This document shows positions 21,918-33,207 of a DNA stretch of 64,000 bases, in pieces. Positions within the stretch are counted from its first letter, which is position 1; every line of letters starts with the position of its first letter. The position numbers were made by a program, and so were the translations under genes. The notes under the pieces are model-generated. The model was not told the DNA's origin, ran no database searches, and saw only the letters and a program-made list of their open reading frames with translations. This DNA is from Phragmites australis (Eukaryota > Streptophyta > Magnoliopsida > Poales > Poaceae): positions 1,681,501 through 1,745,500 of the forward strand of contig NC_084936.1 of the NCBI RefSeq assembly GCF_958298935.1, read 5' to 3'.

Positions 21918-21952
21918 TAAGTCATCATCAACTGTACGTCTGCTATAATAAT

Positions 21953-22700
21953 GGAGTAATAATAATGTAGTAGTGCCATATGTGGAGCTGTCAATGGGTT
22001 GATTACCTCATTAGCTGCAGGTTTGTTTGATGGCTGGTTCAGTTAGCTGTAATATCGATCATGGTTTGGTTTTGCTTATGTATGGATGTGGTTCGGATCA
22101 AATGGTTCCTCTCTGCATATTATGAGTGTCGTGTCTGCTAATACTCCCATGTTTAAGTTCAAGTTCAGTTACCTTCGATCCTTTTTTAACCATTTTTATC
22201 TGTCTGTCCTTCTATATCTACCTAAGAAGAGCTCGACGATGGTGGAAGAGGACGGAGAGCTCCAGGCCAAAGCCTGGGCGATTGAGCGTCAGGAAGAGTA
22301 GGCGGTCTGGCGGAAGTGTGGCCGGAGACACATAGATGCTGTTTGGTTCGGCGACTTTTGGACGTAATCCAATTACGGTGCAATCTGATTCCTTTAAACG
22401 TGTTTGTTTCAGTTGGCCTGTAAATGGTTTACGCCGTATCGAATCCCAGGCTAATACAATCATGTTACCCCTCCCCTTCCTACGTAAACAGATAACGATA
22501 CGGATGTGTCGCTATGCTTTTCCCCTGAGCGAGCAGATCCGAAACCTCTGTCTTCCCTTGCCTGAGTAGCTCCGTTGGGGATCGGAGTGCTGCCTCCTCC
22601 CTAGTCCCTCACCGCCACTATCATGGCATTTTGCGCTTGCTAGCCGAACAGATTCGTAAGCCCCGGCCGACGGCTCTGCTTGAGGTCGTTCTTGCCGGGA
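21953..22700. other. Downstream flank of DUF1668-like copy A
   Basis: A short piece (GTGTGGCCGGAGACACATAG at 22317-22336) also occurs after copy B (34422-34441), so homology resumes after about 360 bp here and about 80 bp there. The rest has no gene. A GCTGTTTGGTTCGG stretch at 22338 resembles grass transposon termini, but no partner end was found. Confidence 0.4.
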
Positions 22701-23260
22701 TAGCCAGGCTCTGCTTGAGGTCGAAGAGACGAACCTTGGTGTGTGTGGGCATAGTGTGCCTATTGTCCGGCAACATTAAAACTTGACAACCACTCTATCA
22801 ATAATTAAATATGTTTTTTTGCTAAAGCTGCCTTATGAAAATAAACCCATGCATATGACAGACTTGGCTTTCCGCAAAACTAATCCCTACAACCTGATCC
22901 TTGTAATTATTGTAAGCATCTATTGTACCCCTTGAGATAGGATAGGGGTTGGAACTTGCTGAGTACTTATGTACTCACCCTTGCTTGCTGATTACAACAG
23001 AGGATCCAGACTTCACCGAGATGATGACGCAGATGAGTAGAGTCGGTCGTGTTTGCACCCGAGCTGCCTATGGTGTCGAGACGCTGCTATGCTTTCATAT
23101 GCATACCGTGTATCTTATTTATGTTGTTCTTGTACTGGGTTATATTTATCTTTTAATCATTGTATGATTGTGATGTCACCTATTGTAAGACTTGTATTTA
23201 TCAGCGACTGATCCAGGGACTGGTATAATAAAGTTTTTTTAGCATCGGGGATACTCGGAG
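22701..23260 (+). repeat. LTR-like fragment
   Basis: Contains GAGTACTTATGTACTCACCC and TTGCTTGCTGATTACAACAG, wording typical of the R/U5 part of grass gypsy LTRs, and a TATAATAAAG near 23225. No ends or target duplication could be set. Confidence 0.35.
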
Positions 23261-23377
23261 CGCTTCAGGTCTAGAACTCATAAACCTAGTTTATCAAAAT
23301 AGGCGTGGTGCTTAGTTTGATAGACGAAACTATTGAGATAGAGTTTCTATTTATGTTATGACCATATTAAGTGTGCC

Positions 23378-23380
<3 letters not shown>

Positions 23381-23470
<90 letters not shown>
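23381..23470. repeat. (CA)45 microsatellite
   Basis: 90 bp of uninterrupted CA repeats, a long perfect array and so probably length-variable. Confidence 0.97.
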
Positions 23471-23476
<6 letters not shown>

Positions 23477-23818
23477 GGTTTCCACAGGGGTCGATTAGAA
23501 GATGATTGTCGGGCTACATAGTTAAAAGGACTTATATGATGAATGAAGTAAGTGTCCAAGCCCATTGAAAGAAAGGGGTTTTTTTAGATAAAGGGAGTTT
23601 TATTTCATTAAGCTAATGAAAACATCCTGACCTCTACATCTTTTGATGTATGTGGACGACAATTATTACAAACATTTTGGCTATGATGTAGACATCCATC
23701 CACCATATAACCACCACACCCCCCCCCGAAAATAAGAGGTTGAAACATAAAATGAAACTTTGCCACACACTCCCACCAAACAATGGAGGATTAAGAATAA
23801 ACAAACCAAAGCTCTCCA

Positions 23819-24110
23819 TTAACGACCTATTCTATTGCTAAACCTCCACCCATGCGTGGTGAAGATATCCATTATCGTTGTCTCGAACAGACGACATGCC
23901 ACACACATTACAACCCGGTCCTCCTCCTTTTGCATTAATGTCCATAATCTGATCCAGTGTGTGGCCCTAAAGATAACCTGCAGAGAATAATGAATTTGTG
24001 CTTTGTCAAAAATCACCTCATTCCGGCTTAGCCAAATTGCCTAACAAATGGCAGTAGCCCCGACCAGAATTTGTTTTTTCAACTTTGTTCCTATTCCCCT
24101 AAGCCATATG
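23819..24110 (-). pseudogene. LINE ORF2 C-terminal fragment (zf-RVT region)
   Basis: The minus-strand translation includes WLRGIGTKLKKQILVGA (one stop nearby), AIWLSRNEVIFDK, then VIFRATHWIRLWTLMQKEE and IFTTHGWRFSNRIG. This is the characteristic tail of plant LINE ORF2, after the RT domain. Frames are broken. Confidence 0.75.
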
Positions 24111-24122
24111 CCCAACATATTG

Positions 24123-25371
24123 CTAATAGTACACAACAATTACCCCATCCTGTAAACCATTACACAACAGTTTTTCATTTTTATTGTCAATTTGTTCTAG
24201 CACTAGATCATCATCTGTTTCTAGCCAGCTAATACTTACAGTGTTGTGTTGACTATTTTCTTCCATCTCCATGATATCTTCCACTGTCACCACTTCATCA
24301 TTTTCTGCCATGACTTGGAAACTAAGGTCTTCCAGTGTTTTGTCCACTACCTTAGACATAATTTCCTCTACCTTGCCTAGGTAAAAAGCATCCTTCTCTT
24401 CTACAGACATTCCTTCTGTTGACCACCCTCCAAGTGACATAAATTGTTGCCTTGTTACATTTGGTGCAGCACCAGCGCCTTTGTCCCCACTTTTTGTCGT
24501 ATCACCTCCATTCTTTGCCTTTTTTAATTCTCTGTCATTCATGTCCTTGTCATCCTGATGCTTCTCCCTCTTATCCTTGTCATATGTATCATCCACATCC
24601 ATTCTGTCATTATTGCCACTGTGTCCCCCTGCTCTACCATTAGCCTGACATAAAAAAACTTGTTCCCAATCACAACATGTAACTTCTCCAGAATTAAAGT
24701 GGGATCAAGCACTGCCACATGAACTCTCCCAAAAACATTTCGCATTGTTGTGATCATATCCACTGATTGAGTAGCTCCAATCATGGATCCTACACCCCAC
24801 AACATTGAAAACTCCGAAGCTTCTCCGGAAGATCATATACTCTTACCCACATATTAGGAAGAGTAAGACCATCGTTTGGTGCCTGCCACTCCTCAAAGGT
24901 GAGTTTGACATTGTGTTCCTTTATCTCCGCACTGCCAAAGGCAACATAATGCTGTAAATCCACCTTTGTGGGAAAGGGCACTAAATATGAGTTCTCACCA
25001 TACACTTCTGCCTTCCATGTCCACTTTGACGGGATCAGCCTATGTAGCTCCTCCAACAACTAAGGTACTATAACATCCCCCCAACAACTGTAACTATTGA
25101 TGTCTTAGTATCCTTCTTCGCCTCCTGAATCGGGGGCATGTGGAATATGGTAAAAGCCCAACCCTTCCATAGCAAAACCCACCGCCTGAGCCACAGTTTT
25201 TGGAGCTTTGAGAATGGAACACTTATGTGTAACATGCTCATTACTCTCACAGATCTCACAGAACAAAATAGCAAGATAGTCTACAGTGGCATGTCCCTTT
25301 GTATAGCATCTGAAACAAAACTTAGGTTTAAACATAACCTCCTTCCCTTTGTTCGCTATGGGTGCTTCCAC
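24123..25371 (-). pseudogene. LINE ORF1-like zinc-knuckle (DUF4283-type) remnant
   Basis: The first part (25105-25371) encodes two Cys/His clusters, KFCFRCYTKGH and FCEICESNEHVTHKC, then GFAMEGLGFYHIP. Next come a DUF4283-like stretch with LTFEEWQAP and WVRVYDLPEKLRSF (24790-25059), a segment with VAVLDPTLI (24539-24780) and an acidic/basic linker (24123-24602). Together these match the nucleic-acid-binding ORF1 of plant LINEs. At least two frameshifts (about 25060 and 24600-24780) and stops separate the parts. Confidence 0.72.
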
Positions 25372-25592
25372 TATCTACCAATGCAACAACCCTTTTTCCT
25401 CCCACTAGCAATGGAAGACAAAAGGTGGCCACAGACCTAGTCCCCTGGACAGGTTGTTTGGATATTTGCATCAGTACAGGTGTTGGTTGCTGCCCTTCTG
25501 CATCATAGATTAGCTGATCATATGTTTCATTTTCTAGCTGGCGGATCTCTTCTGGTTCTACTGTCATGGCATGGGATGACACATGGTAGTAT
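25372..25592 (-). pseudogene. Gypsy-1 protease start
   Basis: A gypsy aspartic protease segment with ATFCLPLLVGGKRVVALVDSG and the active site DSGSTHS. It breaks off immediately after His-Ser, where the family continues with Phe, and passes into the LINE. The upstream part continues in frame across the solo LTR into gag. Confidence 0.78.
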
Positions 25593-28578
25593 TGTGAGGA
25601 ACCGTCCAAATAATATTCTAATTAATCACCAAGAGGATCATTATTCATAATCGCAACCTTGATGATTAATCAGAATATCATCTCGGTAGTCCCGGCACGT
25701 GTTTTGTGCCCAAGATCGGAACACATGCCTTCCAACATTTAGCATCACAACATAGCTTAAGAAAGAGTAAGTAATTAACATTTATATTACAAGTCTTTAA
25801 CATGCAACCATTTCCAACAATTTACATCAAAAGGTAACAACATCTACGCAGCGAAAACAAAAACCTATACAACAAAAGAGAGTGGAGCCACATGCCCTTA
25901 GGCTCCACCCCAAAAGCACGACCTCCGAGAGTAGGATGCACTACTCTTGCTCGCCACCCTGATCGGCAAGCACAAAGCAGCCAAACACCAGCTCTTCCTC
26001 ACCAGCAGCACCTGAAAACGCAGGAATAAGTACGAAGGTACTCGCAAGACTTAAACCATATAGAGCACATATACATAGCTCGACTCCAAGGATTATGCAT
26101 TGAGCCATTAGCAAGGAAAAGCCACAATGTTAAGTTAAACATAAGCGGTTAGCAACCTGGACACATATGTGTGAGCAACTAACTTAACCAACAAAAATAT
26201 AACTCTACCCTACCATAACCAACTGAACATAAATAAATGGAACCATTATTAACATACATGTAACAAAGACCAACTCAACCATCTCCCACATATCCAACCA
26301 TCAACCACAAGCGAAAACTCTATGACCGATGCAGATGGACAGAAGCATGCTCATGACCGAGAGCGTGACATTTTAAAATATTTTTACACCTTGCAGGGGG
26401 ATGCTCCTGGACCCACACGACTTGAGGACCATACGGCTTGCATGACCACACAGATCCATACAAGGTGGTACTCATGTCAACCTTTCCCAATAAGCCCCAA
26501 CCATTTGGATCATGCATCGCTCGGCGCGGAGGTACTAGAACTACTCCCAGAGCAAACTAGCACCTCTTACAAGTCCGCCCACTCACACAGTCGATGTTCA
26601 CGCCCAAATGATCACAGCTACAGAGGTATTCGGCTCGCCTTACCATTAGATCGGCATGTGGTGAGTAAGGTAAGTGCTAAAGCCGACTACACCGACGATT
26701 GGTGCTTAAACGACGCAAGCGGTCTACGGTGTCTGGGATCCTCTCCCGACCTACCCAGGGGAACTTCACATCCGGGCAGGATAAACACCTCCTAGCACCT
26801 CCCACGTCTCGTCTCATACTTACCACTCATACAATCATCATCAACCCATATCCAATATTGTGATCATTACGAAAGTAAATAATGCCTATGCTCGCGAACG
26901 ATGAAATAATTCACCGCTCGACTTCTACCGAATGACCTATGCATTGCTAAGCATTCAATTTAACTTATAATCTAGACACCAACAACATACTCAAGGCGAC
27001 AAGAAAAGGATGAACAACAATTCAAGGTAGAAGTAATGCATTCAACATAGGATCTACCCACTTGTACCCGATCTCGACTAGACACATGCAAACATACATA
27101 AGAAAAGTTTATCAATTTTAGACTTCATTTAATTGAACAAAGGTGCAATATGCTTAGTTGCTTGCCTTGCTACTCAGGTGGCTGCCTAAAATTACCCACG
27201 CAACACTAGTAGAAATCCAGAAGATTAGAGTCGTCTTCAACCACGGGCGTCTCTTTCTCCGGCTCCTTGTTCACTAAAGAAGAGCGCATGAAATGATGAG
27301 CATGAGTGAATGCAACAAGGTATGCCACAATGCTTAATAACATACTGGAAGTACAAGACATGCGAATCAATGCAATAATAAACGATCTAAATGAAATCTG
27401 AAAAATAACAGCCACCCGGAGTATCCGGGTTAGTTCGGAGTATCCGGGTCCGGACCCTCTGGGTGAACCTCCGGAAGAGGCGCTCAGTTACTGCCTTTTT
27501 ATTTGACTGGCCCAGAGTATCCGGGTGAATCCGAAGTATCTGGGTTCCGGAGCCTCCGAGCCATCCTCCGGAGAAGGTGCTCGGTTAGCCAATTTTCTAA
27601 CTTAACCCAGAACCTCTGGGCTGGTCCGGACTATCTGGGCTATGCCGGAGACTCCGGGTGAGGCTCCGAGAGAGGCTCTCGGTTAATCGTAACGTAATTA
27701 CCCAGAGTCTCCGGGTTTACCCGGATTATCCGGGTGAGGCAGACTTAGGTTTTTCCACAAATTTTCCCTCGATTGATTCGACTCACTTTACAAATATGTG
27801 CTACACAAACGTGTATATGCCCTATCCAAAGGATTCTAAAACCATCTTGCACCCTAAACCCTAACAAATTTTGAACACAATTCGACGGACGATTTCTACT
27901 GAACCCGGAGTATTCGGGTGAGGCCGGAGTATCCGGGTCAGCCCAAAAAAGCTGTCCTCAAGTGGATTTTTGGTCGATTCGAGTTGCGATCTTCTCCAAG
28001 CCTAAAGAGAACATGTTAGGGATAGTCCAAGGGTCCTAGAACTCACTCATCAACTAGCAACACGACTCTATAGCTCAAATTTGTCTAAAACTCTATTTTT
28101 GCTCCAAAAAGCTCAAGAACTTCAAGAACTACTTGATTCTTCCATGAAAACGAAAATGAATTGTATAGATGAGTAGCTCATGAGCTAGAGAATGTATAGA
28201 CACCACATGCATACCTTGATCTTGCTCCTAGAGAGAGAAATCCAAGGGAGAGTGAGAGAGCTTGAGGGAGAGGGGGGCAACAGCAGCTGCTGCAAGGTGG
28301 GAGGTGTGGGGAGTGAGGGAGGAGAGAGAGGGAGCAGGTGGTGCTGCCCCTTTTGGTGGTTGGGATGGTGAGGCCACTTGTGGGGCCCATGTGTTGGAGA
28401 AAAGGGGATATTTCCAATGCGATTTCTATTCTTTTCTCTCCCAAATTTCTTTCTCTTATCCAAATGATTTTAAACGAATTGCTTTATAGTTACAAAACAA
28501 AATCACACAAAATTAAACATAATGCTTAAGAAGCATATTTATGCTTAATTATGTAATTACGGATTTTGGGACGTGACA
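25593..28578 (+). mobile_element. Solo LTR (2,986 bp)
   Basis: The sequence begins TGTGAGGAACCG and ends GGACGTGACA, flanked by a perfect 5-bp duplication AGTAT at 25588-25592 and 28579-28583. No gag or pol domain is inside, which indicates a solo LTR left by LTR-LTR recombination, of the long gypsy type (Dasheng/RIRE2-like in style). The region 27415-27935 has many degenerate copies of the palindromic motif CCCGGAGTATCCGGGT. Strand is nominal. Confidence 0.85.
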
Positions 28579-28583
28579 AGTAT

Positions 28584-29938
28584 TCACACTTCAATTTATG
28601 TTTTGGAGTCTAGGGAGCTGAACATTTCCAACATGTCCCAGGCTCTTTTGGTTTTGTGTTAATATTTGACAGTTTATCAGGTTTGGATACAACCTCCATC
28701 CTTGGTGCTGGCATTGAATTCTTCTGTAAAACCGCATTAGGATAAGTCTGCCTGTTGGTTATGCTTGGTACATTGGGACCATATCTCCTACTCATCACTG
28801 CTTTCTCAAGATCTCTTGCAATTCCATAGGCACCCAACATGCTATGTGGTCTGTGAGGCTTCAAGTAGTGTTTAATCTGGTCCTTTAGGCCCTTGACAAA
28901 ACACCTCACATAATACTCCTCCTGTAAACCAGGGTGCTGCCTTTGCATTCTAGACATGAGTTCCTCAAACTTGTCTATATATGCTGACACACTGGATTCT
29001 TGGATGAGTGAGTGGAATACTTCTACAATGTCATACATGCTATACTCGGCAAACCTGTTGCAGGCTAGAGAACAGAATTGAGCCCACCTCATTAATCTAG
29101 CTGACATCCTCAAACTGTGCCACCAATGTTCTACCCTTCCAGAGCAATGTAGCCATGGATACCCACATTTCTTGAGGAACATTAGCTAAATCAAAATACT
29201 TCTCACATTACCTAGTACATCCCACTAGGTTATCACCTTGGAAGTTGGGGAAATCAAGCTTAGGCCTAGAAATTGACAAGCTGAAGGTATTATCCATCTG
29301 CCTCTAACTGAATCTATCTGCCATATTTCCAAATGTTTGTCTATGGCTATCTTGAACTCTAGCCTATGGGTGTGTAAGATGGACAGATATGGAGTTCTTT
29401 CATGTATTCCATCAGTTTCAGGAACATGTGTGTGTGGTTTTGCTGGAACATCAGTGTAAACATACCCAAATGGTGAGTGCTGACTAACTACAGCCGGCTC
29501 ATCATGCATATGGGTGACATCCCCATTGAGTTTTCCCCCTTTCCCATCCAGTGCCAGTTTGCCCAGATCCTCAATAGTATCACCCAGTTCAGACTCCCTG
29601 ATTATCTCCCTATCAACACCATTCATAGGACCTTTAGTCCATCCCGACATTGAATTCTGAATTGAATGTAACATCTCACTCGTGTGTGTCAACTGTATCT
29701 CTACATTCCCTACTCTAGATTTGAGCTCATGTACCTCATCCTGCATGGTCTCCATGAACCCAGTGCTGGAACCCTCCATGGCCGCTAGGTCTTCTGGATG
29801 GTAACACATGTGGTGGAAGAAGCCACCACCACAGTTGCCGCTGTCGCCGACATCGAAGAAGTCGCATCTGCTGTCGTCTTGGTGTTCCTCGTCATGGCGC
29901 ACCTTTGTGGAACATATCGGTTCGGAACTCCTCCCCAA
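28584..29938 (-). pseudogene. Gypsy-1 gag
   Basis: Two open stretches in the same frame, 29225-29938 and 28610-29182, are separated by stops. The first holds a long charged region with heptad-like spacing (MQDEVHELKSRVGNVEIQL). The second is the gypsy gag core with EVFHSLIQESSVSAYIDKFE and FVKGLKDQIKHYL. A zinc-knuckle start (CWKCSAP) is cut by a TAG at 28610-28612 where Trp is expected. Reading resumes in frame with the protease after removing the solo LTR and one target copy. Confidence 0.82.
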
Positions 29939-30153
29939 TAGTCTGCTCCACGGATCTACCGCCGCCTGAGTTGGAGATCGAATCAGGGATTTTACACAAG
30001 GATTAATTGTGAAACCTTCTCCTAAATCACACTCGCCACCGTCACCACCGCGAACTCCAACTCAACCCGGTACCCAGAATTTTACACTCGAACAGGCGTC
30101 GAGCAACCCTCATCGGCGATTGAGTTCGTCGCTGTTTTGTGCCGAGAATCGGC

Positions 30154-30506
30154 GAGTTCTGATACCAATTTGTCACTCCCGATTGGAATCGAGTGCAACA
30201 ATCCAAAGGAAACCAACTTGCGATCACAATTTCTAAAGAACACGACAATTCCAGGGGAAGAACATTGACGAATGTTCATTCCCCATTTGGTTTTCAGTGG
30301 TTCTGGATACAGTAATAGCATAGATGATTCCATTTTGCTACTCCTGGAGGATTTATACCCCCGACTCAACAAAATTTTACAGACGCGGTAACGAACTGAA
30401 ATTACAGACTCTGTAACTCAATCAGCTAACACTGTAACTCATCCGACAAGGATAACTAGCGACCGTTTAACAGCTAAGTAACTCTAATTAATATTGAGTA
30501 ATACTA
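30154..30506 (-). repeat. Gypsy-1 primer-binding site and 5' LTR end
   Basis: On minus, TGGTATCAGAACTC (30154-30167) is one mismatch from the initiator-Met tRNA primer-binding site TGGTATCAGAGC. Three bases upstream the sequence ends GGGAGTGACA at 30171, a proper LTR 3' end. The far edge of the LTR is not clear; 30506 is a guess. Confidence 0.6.
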
Positions 30507-31071
30507 GCCCTCCATCTTGAGATGAGTGGTCCTCCAGTGTCCAGTTCGAAGCGGTATCCTTTTGGTCATGACATTACTTCGAGAGGATCCCCTACCCCGA
30601 ATCCGGAGAGTCATCGACGTCGTTCCCAGTCCGATTCAAGGAAGCTTGCAAGGTCATCGGCATCATCCTCGTCCTCATCGTCGATGTCGTTGCGTTCACC
30701 TCCCTCTTTATGATTCGACCACTCTTCCTCAGGGAGTGGGTCAGCGTTCTGGCCCGCCGCGTCGCCCTGCCGTCGGCCATGCTCCTCCATAATCGTCGCC
30801 TTGTCGCCGCCATCGAATCGGCGCTCCACCCTTGCCCTATAGCGAGAGGCATGTATTGGTGCGGTTGGAGGATGCATGAGCCACCAGAACGGAAGGTGGG
30901 ACGAATCTGGAGAGGGCCCCACGGGGGCAAGGAGGACGGGGTTGGTCCGGTTTTTCTGATTTTTAGTTTTGCAGGTTTTTAAGTGTTTTCTAATTTTTTA
31001 TTAGGCAGTGGGAGGGGAGGGGAGGTGGGAGGGGGTGACACACGAACTAACTTGTGTTTTATATAGTAGAG
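30507..31071. other. Unclassified sequence before module B
   Basis: A minus-strand frame (30611-30922) encodes a hydrophilic product with a very acidic tail (NDIDDEDEDDADDLASFLES). It might be a gene's first exon or part of a transposon, but there is no recognisable domain, and an overlapping frame is equally open. GC content drops after 30960. Confidence 0.35.
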
Positions 31072-31141
31072 ATTGCTTATTCAGATGTACGTATTTATAG
31101 GGGAGAATCTATCGAAATTTTCTAAATTTTCAGACTTTATA

Positions 31142-31398
31142 CTCCCTCCGGTCACAAATGAATGACGTTTTGGACAAAGTCCGGTCAAACTTTTGAAACT
31201 TTGACCATCGATAACTTTTAAAATGTTTAGTTTCAAAATATGAAAAATTATATGTGTGGATTTATCTTCAAAAATACTTTCATAATATCATAAACTTATT
31301 GGATTATATAAATATATTCTAGTTGAAAATAGTGGTTAAATGTATGCATCGAAGACCGTGTTGTATCCAAAACGTCAAGTATTTTTTGCTAGAGGTAG
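31142..31398. mobile_element. Stowaway MITE in module B
   Basis: Copy of 18850-19106. Left end CTCCCTCCGGTC, right end CTAGAGGTAG (one base changed from GGGAG), with TA at 31140-31141 and 31399-31400. Confidence 0.86.
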
Positions 31399-31730
31399 TA
31401 CGTTTTTGGGTGTTGTGGGGTAAAAGTCAAGTATGTGGATACCTAGGTTGTTACAGAATGCTGTAGCACCATCTGGAGGAGGCTCCCCGAGACGGAGAGG
31501 GGGTGGAGGAGGCGAGATGGGAGCGGCGAGACGAGCGCATGGTGGGGACGCCATTGCGGAAGGCCTAGGAGATGGGGGAAATGGGAGAGGCGGGATAGGA
31601 GTTTTTTTTAAAAAAGATTTGGGACTAAACAAATCGCAATTACAAGTGATCATGGGCCATCCAGAACTCAGGCCCTTCCGTTGAGTTCTGCAGCGCCGTT
31701 GGTGGTCTTCCTAGGGTAAGAGGAGTCATT

Positions 31731-32760
31731 GAGTTTTTTTTAATATTTTCTAACATTAATATTTAAATAAATAGATCTATAATAAAAAGAATTAAAAGAA
31801 TAGACGGCTACCACCCTCCCATGGGCCGGTTAGGCCCTTACCGCACTCTGATCGAAGGTAGCGCGAACATTGTTTCGTCAAAATCATTGTTCACAATAAT
31901 ATTTTTCCCTCCTATGTTCTTTATACAAAACTGTGGTCTTTTGTTGCTTCAAAAATCCTAAATTGTTTTGTACGTATATCATAATTAATGTGCAACCCAT
32001 TTTAATTAGATTCACCTAAAAAGCATGTGTAGAATTTAAACTAAAATTCTCCAAAAAAGACTACTTTTATAACTTTTAATAATTGTTATGGCCTCAAATA
32101 AATTTCCAAAAATTTGAAAAATTTCACTAATATTAATATTATGTGATGGAATAATTTTTAAAATTATTTCCAGCCCTAGTCTATATGGTGAAAAAGTGAG
32201 TTACTTTGTAATGCTCTATTTATATGCATTTTTATCATTTCATGTGAATAGAGCATTACAAAAGAACTCACTTTTTCAACATATAGCCTAGGGCTTGAAA
32301 TAATTTTATAAATTATTCCATCACATAATATGAATATTAGTGAATTTTTACAGATTTTTGGAAATTTATTTGGGCCCCTAACAATTGTTAAAAGTTATAA
32401 AAGTAATCTTTTTTTGGAGAATTTTAGTTCAAATTCTACACATGCGTTTTAGGTGAATACAATTAAAATAGGTTGCACATGAATTATAAATACGTAAAAA
32501 AAAATTTAGGATTTTTTGGAGTAACAGAAGATCACAGTTTTGTATAAAGAAGATGAGAGGAAAAAATATTACTGTGATTTTGTAACCGCGGAGGGCTGTT
32601 AGCCCAGGCACTGCCACGGTGGACTGCTTACTTCTGCTTACTGTCTTCTCAGAAGGTGGTAAGAGCCTAACCGCCCGGCGGTAGTCTATTCTTGCAATTC
32701 TTTTTATCAGGGGCTATTTATTTAAATATTAATGTTAGAAAATATAAAAATAAAAAACTC
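31731..32760. mobile_element. Mutator-like MITE, copy 3 (module B)
   Basis: Copy of 19438-20466 with the same long inverted-repeat structure. Its flanks are GGAGTCATT (31722-31730) and GGAGTTATT (32761-32769), the same 9-bp duplication with one substitution. 1,030 bp. Confidence 0.92.
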
Positions 32761-33014
32761 GGAGTTATTTGAAGGGGAAAGAGCAGCCCAGTTATGGGTA
32801 GCTAGCCCAGTTTAGGGCCCGGCCCAACTCAGGAAGGGACCGGGAGATAACCCTAGCGCTTCTTCACCAGGCTCCCCTCAACGCCGCCGCCACCCCGCCC
32901 CGTGTTCCCCCAAAAATCACTCCTTTTTTTTTGTTCTGGCCTCCTCCGCTGCCCGAAGAGGAAGACCAGGCCGTAGTCGATCTTCCTCGCCGCCGTGTAG
33001 TCCTGCCCTGCCTG

Positions 33015-33166
33015 GTAACGATCGATCCTCCTCTCTCTAGTCTCTATATGGATGGATGGATGAAGTCATATATTTATTCGTCTCAAGTGATTACTGATTC
33101 TCTTGAGATGATGTTCATATATACTGATGTTCTGATGTTTTTTCTTGCTTTTTTTTACACAAACAG
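33015..33166 (+). other. Predicted 5'-UTR intron of DUF1668-like copy B
   Basis: The candidate donor CTG|GTAACG at 33015 and acceptor ACAAACAG ending 33166 enclose a T-rich 152-bp intron, 41 bp before the start codon. The acceptor is conserved in copy A, but the donor lies in the 107 bp that A has lost. Confidence 0.5.
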
Positions 33167-33207
33167 TTGCAGCCAGCGTGTAGATCGAGCGAGAGGCTAC
33201 CAGCTCG

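Larger units (their letters stand above)
18729..21952 (+). repeat. Duplicated module A (partner 31072-34341)
   Basis: This ~3.2-kb stretch and 31072-34341 are direct copies, about 12.3 kb apart, alike in order and nearly identical over long runs. Both contain a Stowaway MITE, a ~1.03-kb Mutator-like MITE and a DUF1668-like gene. Because both MITEs sit at the same sites, they were in place before the duplication. Copy A has an extra repeat of GGGGAGAATCTATCG at about 18760-18835 and a 107-bp deletion upstream of the gene. Confidence 0.92.
23575..25371 (-). mobile_element. Internally deleted LINE (non-LTR retrotransposon)
   Basis: On minus, an ORF1-like zinc-knuckle/DUF4283 gene (24123-25371) is followed directly by the last part of ORF2 (23819-24110) and a 3' end near a T run at 23580-23587, read as A on minus. 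The endonuclease and nearly all the reverse transcriptase are missing, so about 3 kb has been deleted. Its 5' end merges into the gypsy-1 protease at about 25371. Confidence 0.75.
25372..30170 (-). mobile_element. Gypsy-1: gag-protease remnant
   Basis: On minus: primer-binding site (30154-30167), gag (28584-29938), then protease (25372-25592), with a solo LTR inserted between. Sequence downstream of the protease active site is replaced by the LINE remnant, so RT, RNase H and integrase are absent. Confidence 0.82.

Noticed and set aside
26322..26795. 157-codon plus frame inside the solo LTR
   Set aside because: It lies within a delimited LTR and has no recognisable domain.
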